From contig CATIUR010000005.1 in assembly GCA_949592205.1 (NCBI GenBank), forward strand, positions 133,540,277-133,604,276: DNA of 64,000 nt. The letters are read 5' to 3'. Shown piece after piece: positions 1 to 11,222 of the stretch. This DNA is from Helichrysum umbraculigerum (Eukaryota > Streptophyta > Magnoliopsida > Asterales > Asteraceae). How positions within the stretch are numbered: the first letter of the stretch is position 1; every line of letters begins with the position of its first letter. The position numbers and the translations under genes are program-made. The notes under the pieces are model-generated. The model saw only the letters and a list, made by a program, of their open reading frames with translations. It made no database searches and had not been told where the DNA came from.

Positions 1-2070
1 GAATTAAACAAAATAAAAGTAGACATGACCACGCTACCCACTTTAAATTACAAGCTGGCTTTAAACATATATTTATTGTGTACCACATGCATCTTTCCCC
101 TATACTTCCAACTGATGATCATGCACATAAAACTACAATTTTTGTTTTTCTTGTTAAAAATTGTCGATTTAAATCGTTACACACAGTTATTAAGCAGTTG
201 GCTCTTAAGATATAGTGGACTAATAACTGATAATGGTTTTAAACCCTGTTTATATGTTGTTTAAACATGATTGTGACTTAAGAAACGTAATTAGGTGGAC
301 GTTTTTGTAGTAACGAGTGTTGATATTTGGACCGAACTTTTGGTTATGATATATTGTATGTAGATAATCAAATGATTATTACTAATAGAAAGAGCTTCAT
401 ACGATCGTATGGTGTACATGGAATACGCTTACAGAGTTATAGACTCGTGACGTGTCTAGAGAACAACTTTTTCATTACAAGTTATGCAATTGTGGTCTGG
501 TGATTTACCCGGTAGTGATGTCCCTTGTGGGTGGGGCGGCTACGTAACCTGTAATGGTTACGGGGGTTAGGGGTACCCTCCAAATTACCTTTTTTTTTTT
601 TTCACATTAATTTATCACTCGTTCGCGCAAATGTAATTTTCCCTTAATTGTAACTTAAAAATTCTTATACTTATAAACATTATTATATTAATAAATAATC
701 AAAAGTAGATTATACATAATAATAATAATGGGATTTATAAATAAATAAAATATATGAGGCATGATTCATTTTACCCGAGAAGGGTTTTTAGACCATATAT
801 CAAACACTCCCCTCCATGCCTACCGGGCCACCAATGTTTGTTTAATTGACAATCTTCTCTACTCCCACGCCCCTTTGTTACAACAAGTGTTTACTTAGAT
901 TTATATATTAGTATATATATTATTATTATTCAAATAAGTCCAAAAAAATATTTATTTCATATTCTTGTGCATTCTAATTGTTATTTATCTATAATTTCAT
1001 TAGTGATAGTGATGTAACATTACACTTGATATATTTATGTAATGCTATAGTTATAGTATATGTACGTATTTTTGTTTATAATAATAAAGATTTTGTCTTG
1101 GGAAATGAGTATATATACGGAGTATTATATTATATATACAAATTAAAGTGGGAGATCCCAATAGATCAAACTTTGAGTTATGTGCAAATTTTGGAGTTGT
1201 TAAGAAGGGATGATCATTGGCTCCTTTCATGAATTAATATGTACTTCCCCATATGAAGAACTCTCCTTCAATCTCTCTTTTTTTTCTTTTGACCAACCAA
1301 TCATTTACCCATGAATTTAAAATTACTGCCATCAAAACTATAAATTTTACGGAGTATAATACTCCTACTGTGAAGGAGAAAAGATCTCACGAATCTACTT
1401 TGAATGAATTTTCACGCAACGGGTTAAAAGAAGACATTCAGTACACAAGGGGACAAGTTGTCATGAAATTCGCTTCGTTTGTCCTCTATAAATCTAATAT
1501 GTAGAAGATGAGTGTGCGGAATTACGTACGAAGACATATGGGTATAAGAGTTTAACTTGAACCCTGGATTAATGCGTATATGTGTTATGTATTATCTTTG
1601 TCATCTTGACATTTACAAGCATAAAGCTAAAAAGTAGTAAGGGTTTGAGTATGTAGTGAGTGATGTAGTCAAGGATTAAACGGATATGAACCCAAATGAG
1701 GAAAGATGTATTTTAACTCATTTATGACGTGTATCCGAGATTGAAGTTTTTGGACTACTAATTGATTGAAGGATGCCAAATTGGGCCCATACATAAAGTC
1801 AAGAGGTTGATACATGAGAAAATAAGGTTAAATGGTTAAACCATAAAAAAATAAAAATTATCGAGTTCAATTATTAAAATCCACATTTTTTAAGCATTTA
1901 TATCCACTACTTGATGAATCACAAGTTTACAAATTACAACTAGAAGGCCCTTAACTAAATATCAGATAAATCTTAAAGCCACATACGCCTAGGCCAAGTG
2001 GCTCCATTATTGTGGCCCAATGCTAAGCCCAAATACAAATACAATGTTTATGACTTTAAGATACAGTATC
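1..2070. other. AT-rich intergenic DNA, no gene seen
   Basis: Only short open frames without recognisable protein features are present. The stretch has AT-rich runs, a poly-T tract near 590-602 and short 'cggagtat' motifs near 1117 and 1351 of the kind left by degraded MITEs. I see no RNA gene or supported promoter. Confidence 0.6.
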
Positions 2071-2079
2071 TCAAATTTC

Positions 2080-2563
2080 GGGAAATTAATCGATTTGCCA
2101 TTTTTCAAGAAAAAATATTTCGTTTTACCCTCGCGAAAAAAATTTCCGTTATGCCCTATCCAATCGCAAATTTGCTTTTGCGACCCGTGCATTTGTTTTT
2201 GCAACACGTGCACGTGACCGAGCAATATTCGCGATCATGATGCGTTAGCAAATGGCAAATCGCAAATTTGCGATTTGCTGATGCCCGAGCATGGCCTTAC
2301 ATACAACTTGATATGACAGAGGCAAAGAAATCAAACTTGACAATGCGCGGGCATCAGCAAATCGCAAATCGCAAATTTGCGATTTGCCATTTGCGAAGGC
2401 ATGATAATGGCGTCAATTGCTCGGTCACGTGCACGTGTCGTAAAAGCAAATGCACGGGTCGCAAAAGCAAATTTGCGATTGGATAGGGCATAACGGCAAT
2501 TTTTTTTGCGATGACAAAACGAAATATTTTTTCTTGAAAAGTGACAAATCGATTAACTTCCCC
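2080..2563. mobile_element. Foldback MITE, Mutator-like, 484 bp
   Basis: The two halves are long imperfect inverted repeats starting GGGAAATTAATCG and ending CGATTAACTTCCCC. The element is flanked by a perfect 9-bp duplication, tcaaatttc, at 2071-2079 and 2564-2572, the size typical of Mutator-like elements. The interior is rich in the self-complementary motif gcaaatttgc and contains cttttgcgacccgt. No transposase is present, so it is non-autonomous. A related, larger element lies at 22689-23734. Confidence 0.85.
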
Positions 2564-2572
2564 TCAAATTTC

Positions 2573-2960
2573 TCCCATTTTTGATATTTTAGCACAATTC
2601 TTTTATTATGATTTTAAAATTAATATAGGTGACAATTATGAGCAATTTTCTTAATAGTGATCCCACATCAGTTTTATTATACTTCAAATACCTCAGACAA
2701 AAAATTAGCAACAAAACAGGCCCAAAGAACAGCTTACAGCATGTCAGCATATACTGTATTTTATTACCTCTTAAGTTTGTTCTCCATTCATTTACAATCA
2801 CATATCTAATATACCTTCTTTTTGTATCACTTCTACACTATACTGACTATACATTCCTTACTAATGATCACCAGTATCGCGAAATCTACACTTAGAACTC
2901 ACTAATCGAGCTAGCTCGAGTACGCTTTTAGCCCGAACACTTGACCCAAAGCTATGTTTA
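2573..2960. other. 3' flank of the FkbM-type gene
   Basis: AT-rich sequence between the MITE and the stop codon of the minus-strand gene. It should hold that gene's 3' UTR and polyadenylation region. No separate gene is seen. Confidence 0.5.
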
Positions 2961-4391
2961 CTACCACCATTGATGAACCAAAACACCTTTCTCCCTAAGT
3001 GAGCTAAACAACTCAATGCATTCACTATACACCTTCTGATACTTTGTACTCCTTTCACCATTACAGCATCTTTGCCATCTGTTATAATGACATTCAAGAA
3101 ACATTTCATCAATCAAACAAATCGCTCCGGTTTCAACCATTCTCTTGATCAAATCGAATTCCGTCCCTTCAACATCCATTTTCATAACCACAAAATCTTT
3201 CTCAGCAAAAGTACTCTTAACCCAATTCGCGAAATCAAATCCTTGTATCTTATTCGGGTCCCTAATGAAATTAGTCGATGTTTGGGCTGATTGAACCCGA
3301 CCCATTCCTTGTCCCTTTTCCTCATTCTTATTATTCGGTTCTCGATTGATCTCAAAAAACAACGACTCGTTTCTTACCCAAGCCGCATATGGTATAAGAG
3401 TTATCTTTGTCTTAGACTCGTATTCTTGATGAAATCGTTTATCAGCTTCAATCGCGAAAATTTTGAAACTTTTATTCTGTTTCGGGTAAACCTTCTTGAA
3501 CCAACTTCCGATACTCGATCCATAGTTTCTTGCGCCCACATCAATATAAACATATCGCGTTTTGAAGCTTATATCCGCCATTTTAGTAAGATACTTGATA
3601 TTCTTCGAATTTGTCTTGAATTCAATCCATGGTTTCAGTGGTTCTTCAGCTATCAAAGGCTCCGACTTTCGAATCAATTCTTTTTTGTACGCTGGAACAG
3701 AACAACTTCCAGCGAGATTTCTCTGGCGACGAAGAAACAGATTATGTTTCTTTAACACAATTTCCCGAACAAGTGGAACTGCCCAATGCTTAACTGGTAT
3801 TTCTCGTGATCGAATCAGATTAAACGAATTGAATAAATCCAACAAAGAGTTCAAACTGTACGAATCTTTCGATTCTGTGTGGATTACAAGAAACCCTTTT
3901 TGTTTCAATGTTCTTGATAACTCCGATGCAAGTCGGGCCGGGTCATCGGAGCAATCAAGACCCGTGTGAGCTGAAAACTGGAAATCGAATGATTCATTCG
4001 GATAGGGAAGATAAACATTCTTCTTAGTCGCTTTCGTATTCGTTACACCCATATGTTTCAACGCTGCGGTATATTGGTGAAATTGGGTTCCAATTGCGAG
4101 GGTTTTCGAATCAGTTGCGAGGAATCCGTCAAAGATTAAATCTTTGAAAACATTGGCGTAATAGTTCATGTGGTGTTGGTCGATTTCATTTTCGAAAGCG
4201 TGGTAGTTTCCGGCAGAGTTGGTGGTGCCGGTGGTGATTTTGGTTGTGGTGATGAGGTAAAGTTGTCTAGCAAGAAAGAAGAGAACGCCGGAAATAAGAA
4301 GATTTCTTGGGCGGAATACGGTGGAGATTGTGGTGCCGGAAATGGGAAATGGTCGCCGGGAAGAAGATTGTGTTTCCGGTGTTGATGACAT
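2961..4391 (-). CDS. FkbM-type SAM-dependent methyltransferase-like membrane protein
   Basis: A single-exon 476-residue protein. Residues 1-25 are Ser/Thr-rich. A hydrophobic segment at about 31-48 (NLLISGVLFFLARQLYLI) looks like one N-terminal signal anchor, suggesting a Golgi or ER membrane protein with a lumenal domain. The middle (about 130-200) resembles a degenerate class I methyltransferase fold. The C-terminal third resembles FkbM/Methyltransf_21: YIDVGARNYGSSIG is the SAM-binding glycine loop, FAIEAD the acidic second strand and MKMDVEGTEFDLI the family's DVEG motif. Plants have a family of such proteins whose substrate is not established to my knowledge. The start was chosen because the frame is open from this ATG, a TATA box lies about 105 bp upstream, and there is no intervening ATG. 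A LINE lies less than 200 bp upstream of the TATA box. The class call is fairly sure; activity is inference. Confidence 0.85.
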   Translation of the reverse strand: MSSTPETQSSSRRPFPISGTTISTVFRPRNLLISGVLFFLARQLYLITTTKITTGTTNSAGNYHAFENEIDQHHMNYYANVFKDLIFDGFLATDSKTLAIGTQFHQYTAALKHMGVTNTKATKKNVYLPYPNESFDFQFSAHTGLDCSDDPARLASELSRTLKQKGFLVIHTESKDSYSLNSLLDLFNSFNLIRSREIPVKHWAVPLVREIVLKKHNLFLRRQRNLAGSCSVPAYKKELIRKSEPLIAEEPLKPWIEFKTNSKNIKYLTKMADISFKTRYVYIDVGARNYGSSIGSWFKKVYPKQNKSFKIFAIEADKRFHQEYESKTKITLIPYAAWVRNESLFFEINREPNNKNEEKGQGMGRVQSAQTSTNFIRDPNKIQGFDFANWVKSTFAEKDFVVMKMDVEGTEFDLIKRMVETGAICLIDEMFLECHYNRWQRCCNGERSTKYQKVYSECIELFSSLREKGVLVHQWW

Positions 4392-4489
4392 GGCAATTTC
4401 TTGTAATTTGATTAAGAGTAAATTGGAATGAAAAATAAGAAGTTTGTTAGCAGGTGGTATTGTATATATGTGAAATTGAGTTTGAAGGT

Positions 4490-4502
4490 AGTTATAAATA
4501 GC
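4490..4502 (-). promoter_or_regulatory. TATA box of the FkbM-type gene
   Basis: The minus strand reads ctatttataact about 105 bp before the ATG, implying a leader of roughly 70-80 nt. That leader contains no ATG, so no upstream ORF. Confidence 0.55.
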
Positions 4503-4561
4503 GGGAAGTTGTGTTATTTACGAAATTACCCTTAACGGTTGGGATGCTGTTAGCGAGATAA

Positions 4562-4585
4562 GTGGGCCGTTAATGGGCTTTTGGA
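4562..4585. promoter_or_regulatory. Pair of site II-like TGGGCY elements
   Basis: gtgggcc and atgggct lie 13 bp apart, about 60-90 bp upstream of the TATA box. TGGGCC/T elements are known proximal promoter motifs of broadly expressed plant genes, often bound by TCP factors. The role here is inferred from motif and position. Confidence 0.45.
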
Positions 4586-4671
4586 TTTAGGGGTAATCAG
4601 TTGAGTCGTTATTAATAGGCCTAATTCATTAGTAATTTAGAATTGTTTTTTGTTGTCTGAGTAATCAGCTA

Positions 4672-5508
4672 GAAAGACATAAGAATTGTCGTGTTATGGA
4701 TCGCATAGGATCTAACAGTTTCACATGGAGTTGGCTGCATGGTATGAACAATCAGACGTTGATTGAAGAATTTCGATCAATGCTTCATTTAATTTCCCCA
4801 TTCATTCCAAATGAAGCTGATGACAAGCTGGTTTGTAAATTATCCCAGGATGGCAACTTTTCTGTTAACATTGTTAGACGCTTTATAGAGGAAAAAATCG
4901 TTTCTCGTGGACATACCAAAATGCAGTGGATTAAATGGATTCCTATTAAAGTTAATTGTTTCTTTTGGAAAGCAAGTTTAGATCGAATTCCAGTTGCATT
5001 AAATCTTGCTGTCAGAGGTATCATCAATGGTTCTTCCCGTTGCAAGGTCTGTGGAATTGAAGATGAATGCTCATCTCATGCACTGATTAAATGTCAGAGG
5101 GCTTTAAATACTTTGAATCGAATATTCAATTGGTGTGGTATCCCATTTAATAATGTTTCCTCGGTCACAGATCTGCTGGAGTTTGGTTCTAAATGGAGTA
5201 GTTGTTCGAAAAAAAGAAAAACTTTAATCACCATTCTTCATTGCTCATTGTGGTGTATTTGGAAGGCAAGGAATGATGTTGTGTTCAATGATCTTCGCAA
5301 ATCTCATTTATCAATCACGAGTGATATAGTCTCTATGGCATTCTTATGGATTAAACATAGAAGTAACATTTCTTGTAGTTGGGATGATTGGATTCGTTAT
5401 CCTTTTTAATTTCTTTGTTTCTAATATGTAATTGTACTATTTTATCCGCGCTTAGTATCTTTCTAAGTCGTGGTTTATTTATGTCATTTGCCGTTTCCAA
5501 AAAAAAAA
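4672..5508 (+). mobile_element. 5'-truncated LINE (non-LTR retrotransposon)
   Basis: The insert carries the C-terminal end of a LINE ORF2, a short 3' UTR and a terminal poly-A run (5499-5510). The 9-bp target duplication aatcagcta is at 4663-4671 and 5509-5517, its first bases merging with the poly-A. Truncated 5' end, A tail and short duplication are the marks of target-primed reverse transcription. Confidence 0.85.
4696..5409 (+). pseudogene. LINE ORF2 C-terminal fragment with zf-RVT domain
   Basis: An open stretch of 237 residues from the end of a plant LINE reverse transcriptase polyprotein. It shows the zf-RVT layout: IPIKVNCFFWKASLDRIP, then RCKVCGIEDECSSHALIKC (a Cys-Cys-His-Cys zinc motif at about 112-130), then LWCIWKARNDVVFND. 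Endonuclease and reverse transcriptase domains are missing because the copy is 5' truncated. The ATG is only the first Met left in the fragment, not a native start. The frame has no internal stop, so the insertion is probably not very old. No independent function is expected. Confidence 0.85.
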
Positions 5509-5517
5509 AATCAGCTA

Positions 5518-6228
5518 ATTGATGCTTCAAGTTTATATAAAAAAAAGTAGAGCGTTTTGTAAAACGTTGATAATCGATAAAATTAACGCAGAGTATATGG
5601 TGTTTCAGAATGACACTTCGCCCATTAGTATAGTGTCCGCCGATATTGCAAACCTCGGCCATTTCCTTAAAAGTACTCTATTCCGAAATCTACTGAGCTA
5701 CACGTCTGATGGCTATGGTCACATTGAGTGACTTACATGGTCTTCGGTGCAAACACTAAACTATATTTTGTCGAAATCAACTTGACCATTTCTAGTAGAA
5801 TAGCATGGAAATGAAACTTGATAAGTTGATAGAGAAATTTATGTCTAATTTTAAAACCAATTAAGGTACATCTTTTGGGGGGCTTTCCGCTATCATAATT
5901 TTTCATTAATTGGATTGTGATTCTAAAATACGATAACTTTTTAACGTTAGTTTGGATACTAGATTCTGTCACGAAATAACGAGTACCACAAACAAATCAT
6001 CAAATCTCTTTCAATTAAAAGTGAGTGTACAACGCTATTACGTGTATTATACTTTGTCTGTTATTATATATTTTGGATTAACCCATCTCGGAGCATAGTC
6101 TGTTATTAAATTTAATATTATTACTTGAACAGGATATTTTTTTTTATTTTTTTAATGGCATATAATTTGATGACTATGAATAATTACAAGCTTATATACA
6201 CATGGATATTATTATTGATAGATGAATT
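5518..6228. other. AT-rich intergenic DNA, nothing recognised
   Basis: Short spurious frames only, with no TIRs, RNA gene or protein-like motif that I can support. Confidence 0.5.
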
Positions 6229-6646
6229 AAAATTAAATAATAATAGTACGCTGAATGTAAAAGTATGAGATGTGGATATTTCAGCCAATTAAACTTATGC
6301 ATTGTGGTGGTGTGTATTATGGAATATACTTCAACTTGTTATACCCGCTAAACATTAATACCATCAACTAAAAACGGAGTATCTAAAATTAAATCTATAA
6401 AGTATATAAACCATCAACTAAAAACTTGCGATTATTACAACTCAAGTAACCAACAGATTGCATAAATAAAAATAATAATAAATAGAAGATATCACGTAAT
6501 AAGACCTTTAGGGTTGTAATCATCATCATCATCGTACGTATATATACGTAATCTTTCATGCTTTTATTAGATTAAGTCTTATGTAGCATTTCAAATCTCT
6601 TACTAACGTAATGCCTATTTCTTGATATATATATATATATATATAA
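6229..6646. repeat. Segmental duplication, copy 1 (first block)
   Basis: About 85-90% identical by eye to 21608-22140, starting at ttaaataataatagtacgctg and running through agggttgtaatcatcatcat to tgcctatttcttgatata. The copy continues, after a Helitron-like insert, at 9037-9219 and again after the LTR element at 20180-20250. Confidence 0.8.
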
Positions 6647-7133
6647 TTAGATTTCAAATCCGTGTATACACACGAGTGTTGATTGTTTAATTAAAAGAGA
6701 TGTTTAATCTTTTAGTTACTTAAATTAGAAAGATCTAATTGTTAATTGAATCTAATCATATAAATGGTGATGTTTCAAAGGTGTTTCCTATACAAAAAGG
6801 GTTATTTTTAAGATACGATTTGAACATTTTTAAGAAATGATTGTAAATTTACTTCGTAAAATATGATTGGAAAATTTAGAATCGAAACACTTCAAGTAAC
6901 ATAACACTATAAAAACACTTAAAATAAAATGATTATTTTGAATAAATTATTTTAAAAGGCTGGATTTTTATAATACTCCGTATTTAAAAAAAAAACCTAC
7001 AATTATAATTTGAAGTTGTTTAAACCTACGGTAAAATTGAGATATAGCTTAGATTATAGTAGTATATAAATTATTTATTTATTAATTTATTATCTTTATT
7101 TACTTTACAAATATTCTTTTCGATAAGTATTAC

Positions 7134-7136
<3 letters not shown>

Positions 7137-7214
<78 letters not shown>
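7137..7214. repeat. (AT)n microsatellite
   Basis: Uninterrupted AT dinucleotides for about 78 bp inside the Helitron-like insert. Confidence 0.95.
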
Positions 7215-7217
<3 letters not shown>

Positions 7218-8362
7218 CTTTCTAACAAGTAAACATTTAATTAAATGTGAATTGTCCGGATATGATATAAACTCGTAGGATTAGATGACAATATACCCTT
7301 TCTGAAATATTTTTAACAAATTAATTTTATTATTTATTGAATAATGATATCATCACAACCTTAAATTTAGCCAATTTAACAAAATTAAATAATTTTATTG
7401 GCTAATTGAATTTTTGATGACATCATCAACTCTTTCTTATATTACGTCATGACTAAGTTCTATTATCAATGTATGTTAACGGTCAAATAGTCACGAATTA
7501 TAGCGGGTGTAGATGCGTTTTGGGTACATATTTTTTTATGGTGATGGATTTATGTAATACAGTCTAATTACATGTACTCGTATCCATAGCCATTTACTCG
7601 TATTCATGCCCACATTAGTGTTAATATTAATTTGACTTTTAAATAATATATATTTTATTAATATATAATAAGATAATGTATATATCAATTGGTGAACCTT
7701 ATACCATACGCTTTTATTCCATGATTATTACATTTTAATTTTGTATGATATTGTTTGCTATCTTGAACGTACTTAAACTTTCAATAAGTTAATTAAATAG
7801 TTAAATTGTTAGCTTAAGATTTAAAATCTTGAATATACTATAGTTTACGGTATTTTGGTGTGTTTTTTTTGCCGTGTTTCAAATTTGTATCGTACTTTCA
7901 ACAACTATACAATTTTTTGTTTGGCAAAGGTTGTATACATGAGATAACCGAAACCCGTGAATAAATACCGGAAAGCTAATAGGTAATACTAATTGGGTAC
8001 CACGCAGGTAGTGGGTCGGGTATATGTACGAATATTCTAAACGGGTATAGGTACAGATACAATAAAACCTACTCGAACCCGATCCATTGTCATCCCTAAT
8101 CCAAGAATTGAAAATTAGAAATTAGTAAAAGAAATAAAAAATAAAAATAAAAGGCAATCGTATTAGAGCCATGAATTTTTTGGAATTGAAAAATAACGTA
8201 TTGGAGTATTTTTTAGGAAAAAAAAAATTAAAAAGATTGTATGAATATTTTGAATTATGAAATAAATAATGAAGTAGTTATTAAATTAATTTTTTTATAA
8301 AATACTTGGAGGAATAATCTAAAATTAAGGAAAAAATAAAGAATTTATATTGTAAATATAGA

Positions 8363-8495
8363 AGGACATATTAGTCTTTAATCACACAAAAAATGAGATT
8401 AAGTATCATCATTTTTATCAATGGTTAGATCTTTATTGTTGATCTTTATCTAATGATCCTTGTTTTCTCAAGATTTTTCTTTTAATATATATATC
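8363..8495. repeat. Direct repeat unit a within the Helitron-like insert
   Basis: Starts ggacatattagtctttaatc and ends cttttaatatatata; repeated at 8890-9035. Both units end with the sequence forming the predicted Helitron 5' end, so this may be the end of a second, nested or truncated copy. Confidence 0.65.
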
Positions 8496-8889
8496 CCACT
8501 TTTTTGTATTGATTAAGTGAGGGTAACGTAGTCATTTTAGTTGGTGTAGGGACCAACGGTGCCACAACTTTCATGTTTTCGGAATAAAGGTGAAAAAAAT
8601 GAGGTATCGGGACTTACAGTACAATTTTTGTAAACTATAGGGACGAACAATGCAATTGACTCTTACAAATATAACAATATTAGTGATTACTCAAAAAGAA
8701 GTAATGAAATAATTAAATATTTGTATTTGTGATGATAATAATGCAAGAGATGTGAAACAAAATAATATTTGTTTTTAAAGGGAGGCAAACAAATTTTTTC
8801 CTAAAAATGATATATCGTATGGTTTTTTTTTTTTATTATTATTTTATTCCACATTTTCATGCAAATAAAATAGTGAAGGATTTAAGGAA

Positions 8890-9035
8890 GGGTATATTAG
8901 TCTTTAATCACATAAAAAATGGGATTAAGTATGTCATTATTTTTATTAATGGTTAGATCTTTATCGTTGATCTCAATCTAATGATCCTTATTCTTTCAAG
9001 AATTTTCTTTCAAATTTTTTCTTTTAATATATAAG
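8890..9035. repeat. Direct repeat unit b within the Helitron-like insert
   Basis: Second copy of the 8363-8495 unit, with a short extra segment near 9001-9015. Together they bracket about 400 bp containing agggaccaacggtgccac and agggacgaacaatgcaattg. Confidence 0.65.
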
Positions 9036-9036
9036 A

Positions 9037-9219
9037 TAATAATAATATATTCAAGATTTATCGGGTCAAATCTCCTTTACCTGTAATCATCATCATATGT
9101 GATTATATATGTCTTTAATTAATTCATTGTTAAAATTGTATGTAATGATAGTTAATTTTCACCTCGATTTATAATTCTTCGATAGTGATACTTTGAACCT
9201 ACCACTTTATACGAACGAC
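9037..9219. repeat. Segmental duplication, copy 1 (second block)
   Basis: Matches 22141-22320, for example ttaattttcacctcgattta and actttatacgaacga. It ends at the insertion point of the hAT MITE. Confidence 0.8.
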
Positions 9220-9684
9220 CAATGTTTTGAAGCCCGGATTGACCCGGCCGGTTGAACCGGTTGACCCATGACCCGGCCATCTAACCGGGTCAACTAGGAG
9301 CGGGTTTTCAATGCTTTTTAACTCGGGTTGACCCGGTGAAATTTCCGGTCGAACCGTTGACACGGTGATCCGGAAACCGACGGGTTAACATTTTTTCCTT
9401 TTTTTTTTATTTTTTTAATTTTTTTCGTTGACAAATTGACTGAGAAATAAGAGATAATATCGCTCATATCATTGTAAAGTCTCAATATTACACTAATATT
9501 CTATTAAATGTCAAAATTATCGATGTACATATCTTTATTTGAAGGTATTAGACTACTAAACTTACATATACACTCCTCGATTATGATGTGTAACATATAT
9601 TAAATATAAACTATTATAAATAACAAAAAAAACCAAATCGGTTGACCCAGTGGTTCAACCGATTGAACCGGACCTGACACTTAG
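9220..9684. mobile_element. hAT-type MITE, left part, split by LTR element
   Basis: Starts CAATGTTTTGAAG, matching the hAT terminal rule (C/T-A-N-N-G). With its right part (20144-20179) it totals about 501 bp. The 8-bp target duplication is cgaacgac (9212-9219) and cgaacaac (20180-20187), one mismatch. The interior alternates accggtt/aaccggtt-type motifs. An intact sister copy is at 21008-21495. The LTR retrotransposon inserted into cttag near its right end. Confidence 0.85.
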
Positions 9685-9989
9685 TGTAACACCCCCAAAT
9701 TTGATGATTTGCGGAAGCTTAATTTGGGTGTTACTAATCAATAACAAAGCACAAAGATAAATAGCAAACGACTCTATATGCGTCGTTTTAACAAAATACA
9801 TTGATTACTGAAATGTTTACAACATTTAAAGCGTTACATAGCTCGAGTCAAATAAAATGAGATTTCAGTACATAAGTACTTGTACAAAATATACTAATGC
9901 AAGAAAATCTCAATCGTCTGTATGCTGACTCGAGCTAAATCCTGAAGCAGAAACATCCTACTGCTGGGTACCTGCGATATATGCTAAAA

Positions 9990-10008
9990 GGTCAGCTATA
10001 AAGCTGGT
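9990..10008 (-). other. Conserved LTR hairpin over a branch-point-like motif
   Basis: In element orientation ACCAGCTTTATAGCTGACC: stem AGCT/AGCT, then CTGAC, a plant branch-point consensus match, 18 nt before a CAG. Equivalent hairpins with different stem sequences occur at the same distance from the LTR end in A, B, C and D. The splicing role is inference. Confidence 0.45.
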
Positions 10009-10064
10009 GAGCTCACAGGTTTGAAATCAAGTAATATCGTATGAACCGCAAGATTTAAATAGTG

Positions 10065-10185
10065 AATTGCATCCAGCAATTAAATAATGAATTGCATCCA
10101 GCAATTAAATAATGAATTGCATCCAGCAATTAAATAATGAATTGCATCCAGCAATTAAATAATGAATTGCATCCAGCAATTAAAT
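10065..10185. repeat. 25-bp minisatellite in 3' LTR, five units
   Basis: Unit aattgcatccagcaattaa plus ataatg; the core aattgc...gcaatt is self-complementary. The 5' LTR has six units (18066-18211), which accounts for the 25-bp length difference between the LTRs. Confidence 0.95.
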
Positions 10186-10932
10186 GATAATCATCGTGTA
10201 TACAGCCATGAGCACATAGTTGAGCTTAACTCGAGGGCCGGGTCCCCTATAGAGAATTCCGGGCGAGGTGCCTCCACGAATGCCTAATCAACATTCGTCT
10301 TCCCAAATATTAGTACGTCCGTTTACCCGGTTAGTGCTTGCTAACCCGAACGAGGAGGGTCAATCCTATATGGTACCATATACTAATATTCACGCTACAA
10401 CGTATTAACAACTATGCTGACGGAGGACTTTCAAATGATTAGTTTCGAAAAACTCATGTAGTATATGAAAAGTTGGTACTTGCGTTCACATGTTAAAAGT
10501 TTGAGCAGTATATCACACCCCTGAGTAAAACAGTAAAAAGTGGGGCTATGAGACTCACCTGAGTCTGAATGCGTTTAAACAAACGTAAGTTGATTAGCGA
10601 GTAATGAAGTCCAACGACTTGTAACCTGAGGGTGTCCACGACACGCGATGGTTATAATCATGATTGGGTATCTCAAAAGATCACCCATGTAGTTGTTACA
10701 CAACTATATATGTCCAAATTACTTCGATTTGGTTGATTTGATAAATGTTTGAAAACATGTACGGCCCGTTGGTGATGGGTTTGGAATAATAAACTTTAAG
10801 TATTATTATTTTGTAATAGGCGTTTTGCACTTAAAAGTGTGTCCCAAAGTGTTTTATAAGTCGTATCGTATAAGTGTTTGAGGTTATATAGTTCCGACAC
10901 TTAGTGAAATTGAGATTTGAAAACCTGTTGTT

Positions 10933-11222
10933 TTATGCGACACAATCATGCGACACTAAATGAATTATGCGACACAAGGGTTGTGTCGCATAGGAGTGCG
11001 ACACAATGTCCATACGACACACAGGTTGTGTCGCATGGATGCGAAATGCTGATTCAACAGCGACATAGTGATTGTGTCGTATGGGTATGCGACATAGTGG
11101 TTGTGTCGCAGGACTTGCGACACTAATTATTTGGTACGACATAAGGTACGACACAAGGGAGTTTATGCGACACAAAGGCTAAAATACGACACAACATGCG
11201 ACACAAGGCTTGTGTCGCATGG
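10933..11222. repeat. TGCGACACAA inverted/direct repeat cluster in 3' LTR
   Basis: More than a dozen copies of tgcgacacaa or its complement ttgtgtcgca, often paired head to head so that they can fold. Copied at 18960-19249 in the 5' LTR. The cluster begins about 0.89 kb from the LTR 5' end. It gives spurious frames on both strands that I do not call as genes. Confidence 0.9.

Larger units (their letters stand above)
6647..9036 (-). mobile_element. Helitron-like non-autonomous insert, 2.39 kb
   Basis: Read on the minus strand, the insert starts A|TCTTATATATTAAAAG and ends with a hairpin (ctcgtgtgtatacacgga), an 8-nt spacer and CTAA|T. This is the Helitron signature: 5' TC, 3' hairpin plus CTRR, insertion between A and T, no target duplication. 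The second copy of the segmental duplication (near 22135) lacks the whole block. No Rep/helicase ORF is present. The flanks are AT-rich, so the exact ends could shift by a few bases. Confidence 0.55.

Noticed and set aside
2007..2486. Several small frames over 2007-2486 and 22729-23706
   Set aside because: They translate the self-complementary gcaaatttgc motifs of foldback MITEs on both strands.
4170..4385. Plus-strand glycine-rich frame opposite the FkbM gene start
   Set aside because: It is an antisense shadow of the Ser/Thr-rich N-terminus, with no independent support.
10021..10190. CRISPR-like array in the regularly spaced 25-bp repeats
   Set aside because: The units are directly abutting with no unique spacers and lie in a plant LTR.
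10917..11175. Overlapping frames on both strands in the TGCGACACAA repeats (also 18944-19202)
   Set aside because: They are by-products of short repeats inside the LTR, identical in both LTRs and without protein features.
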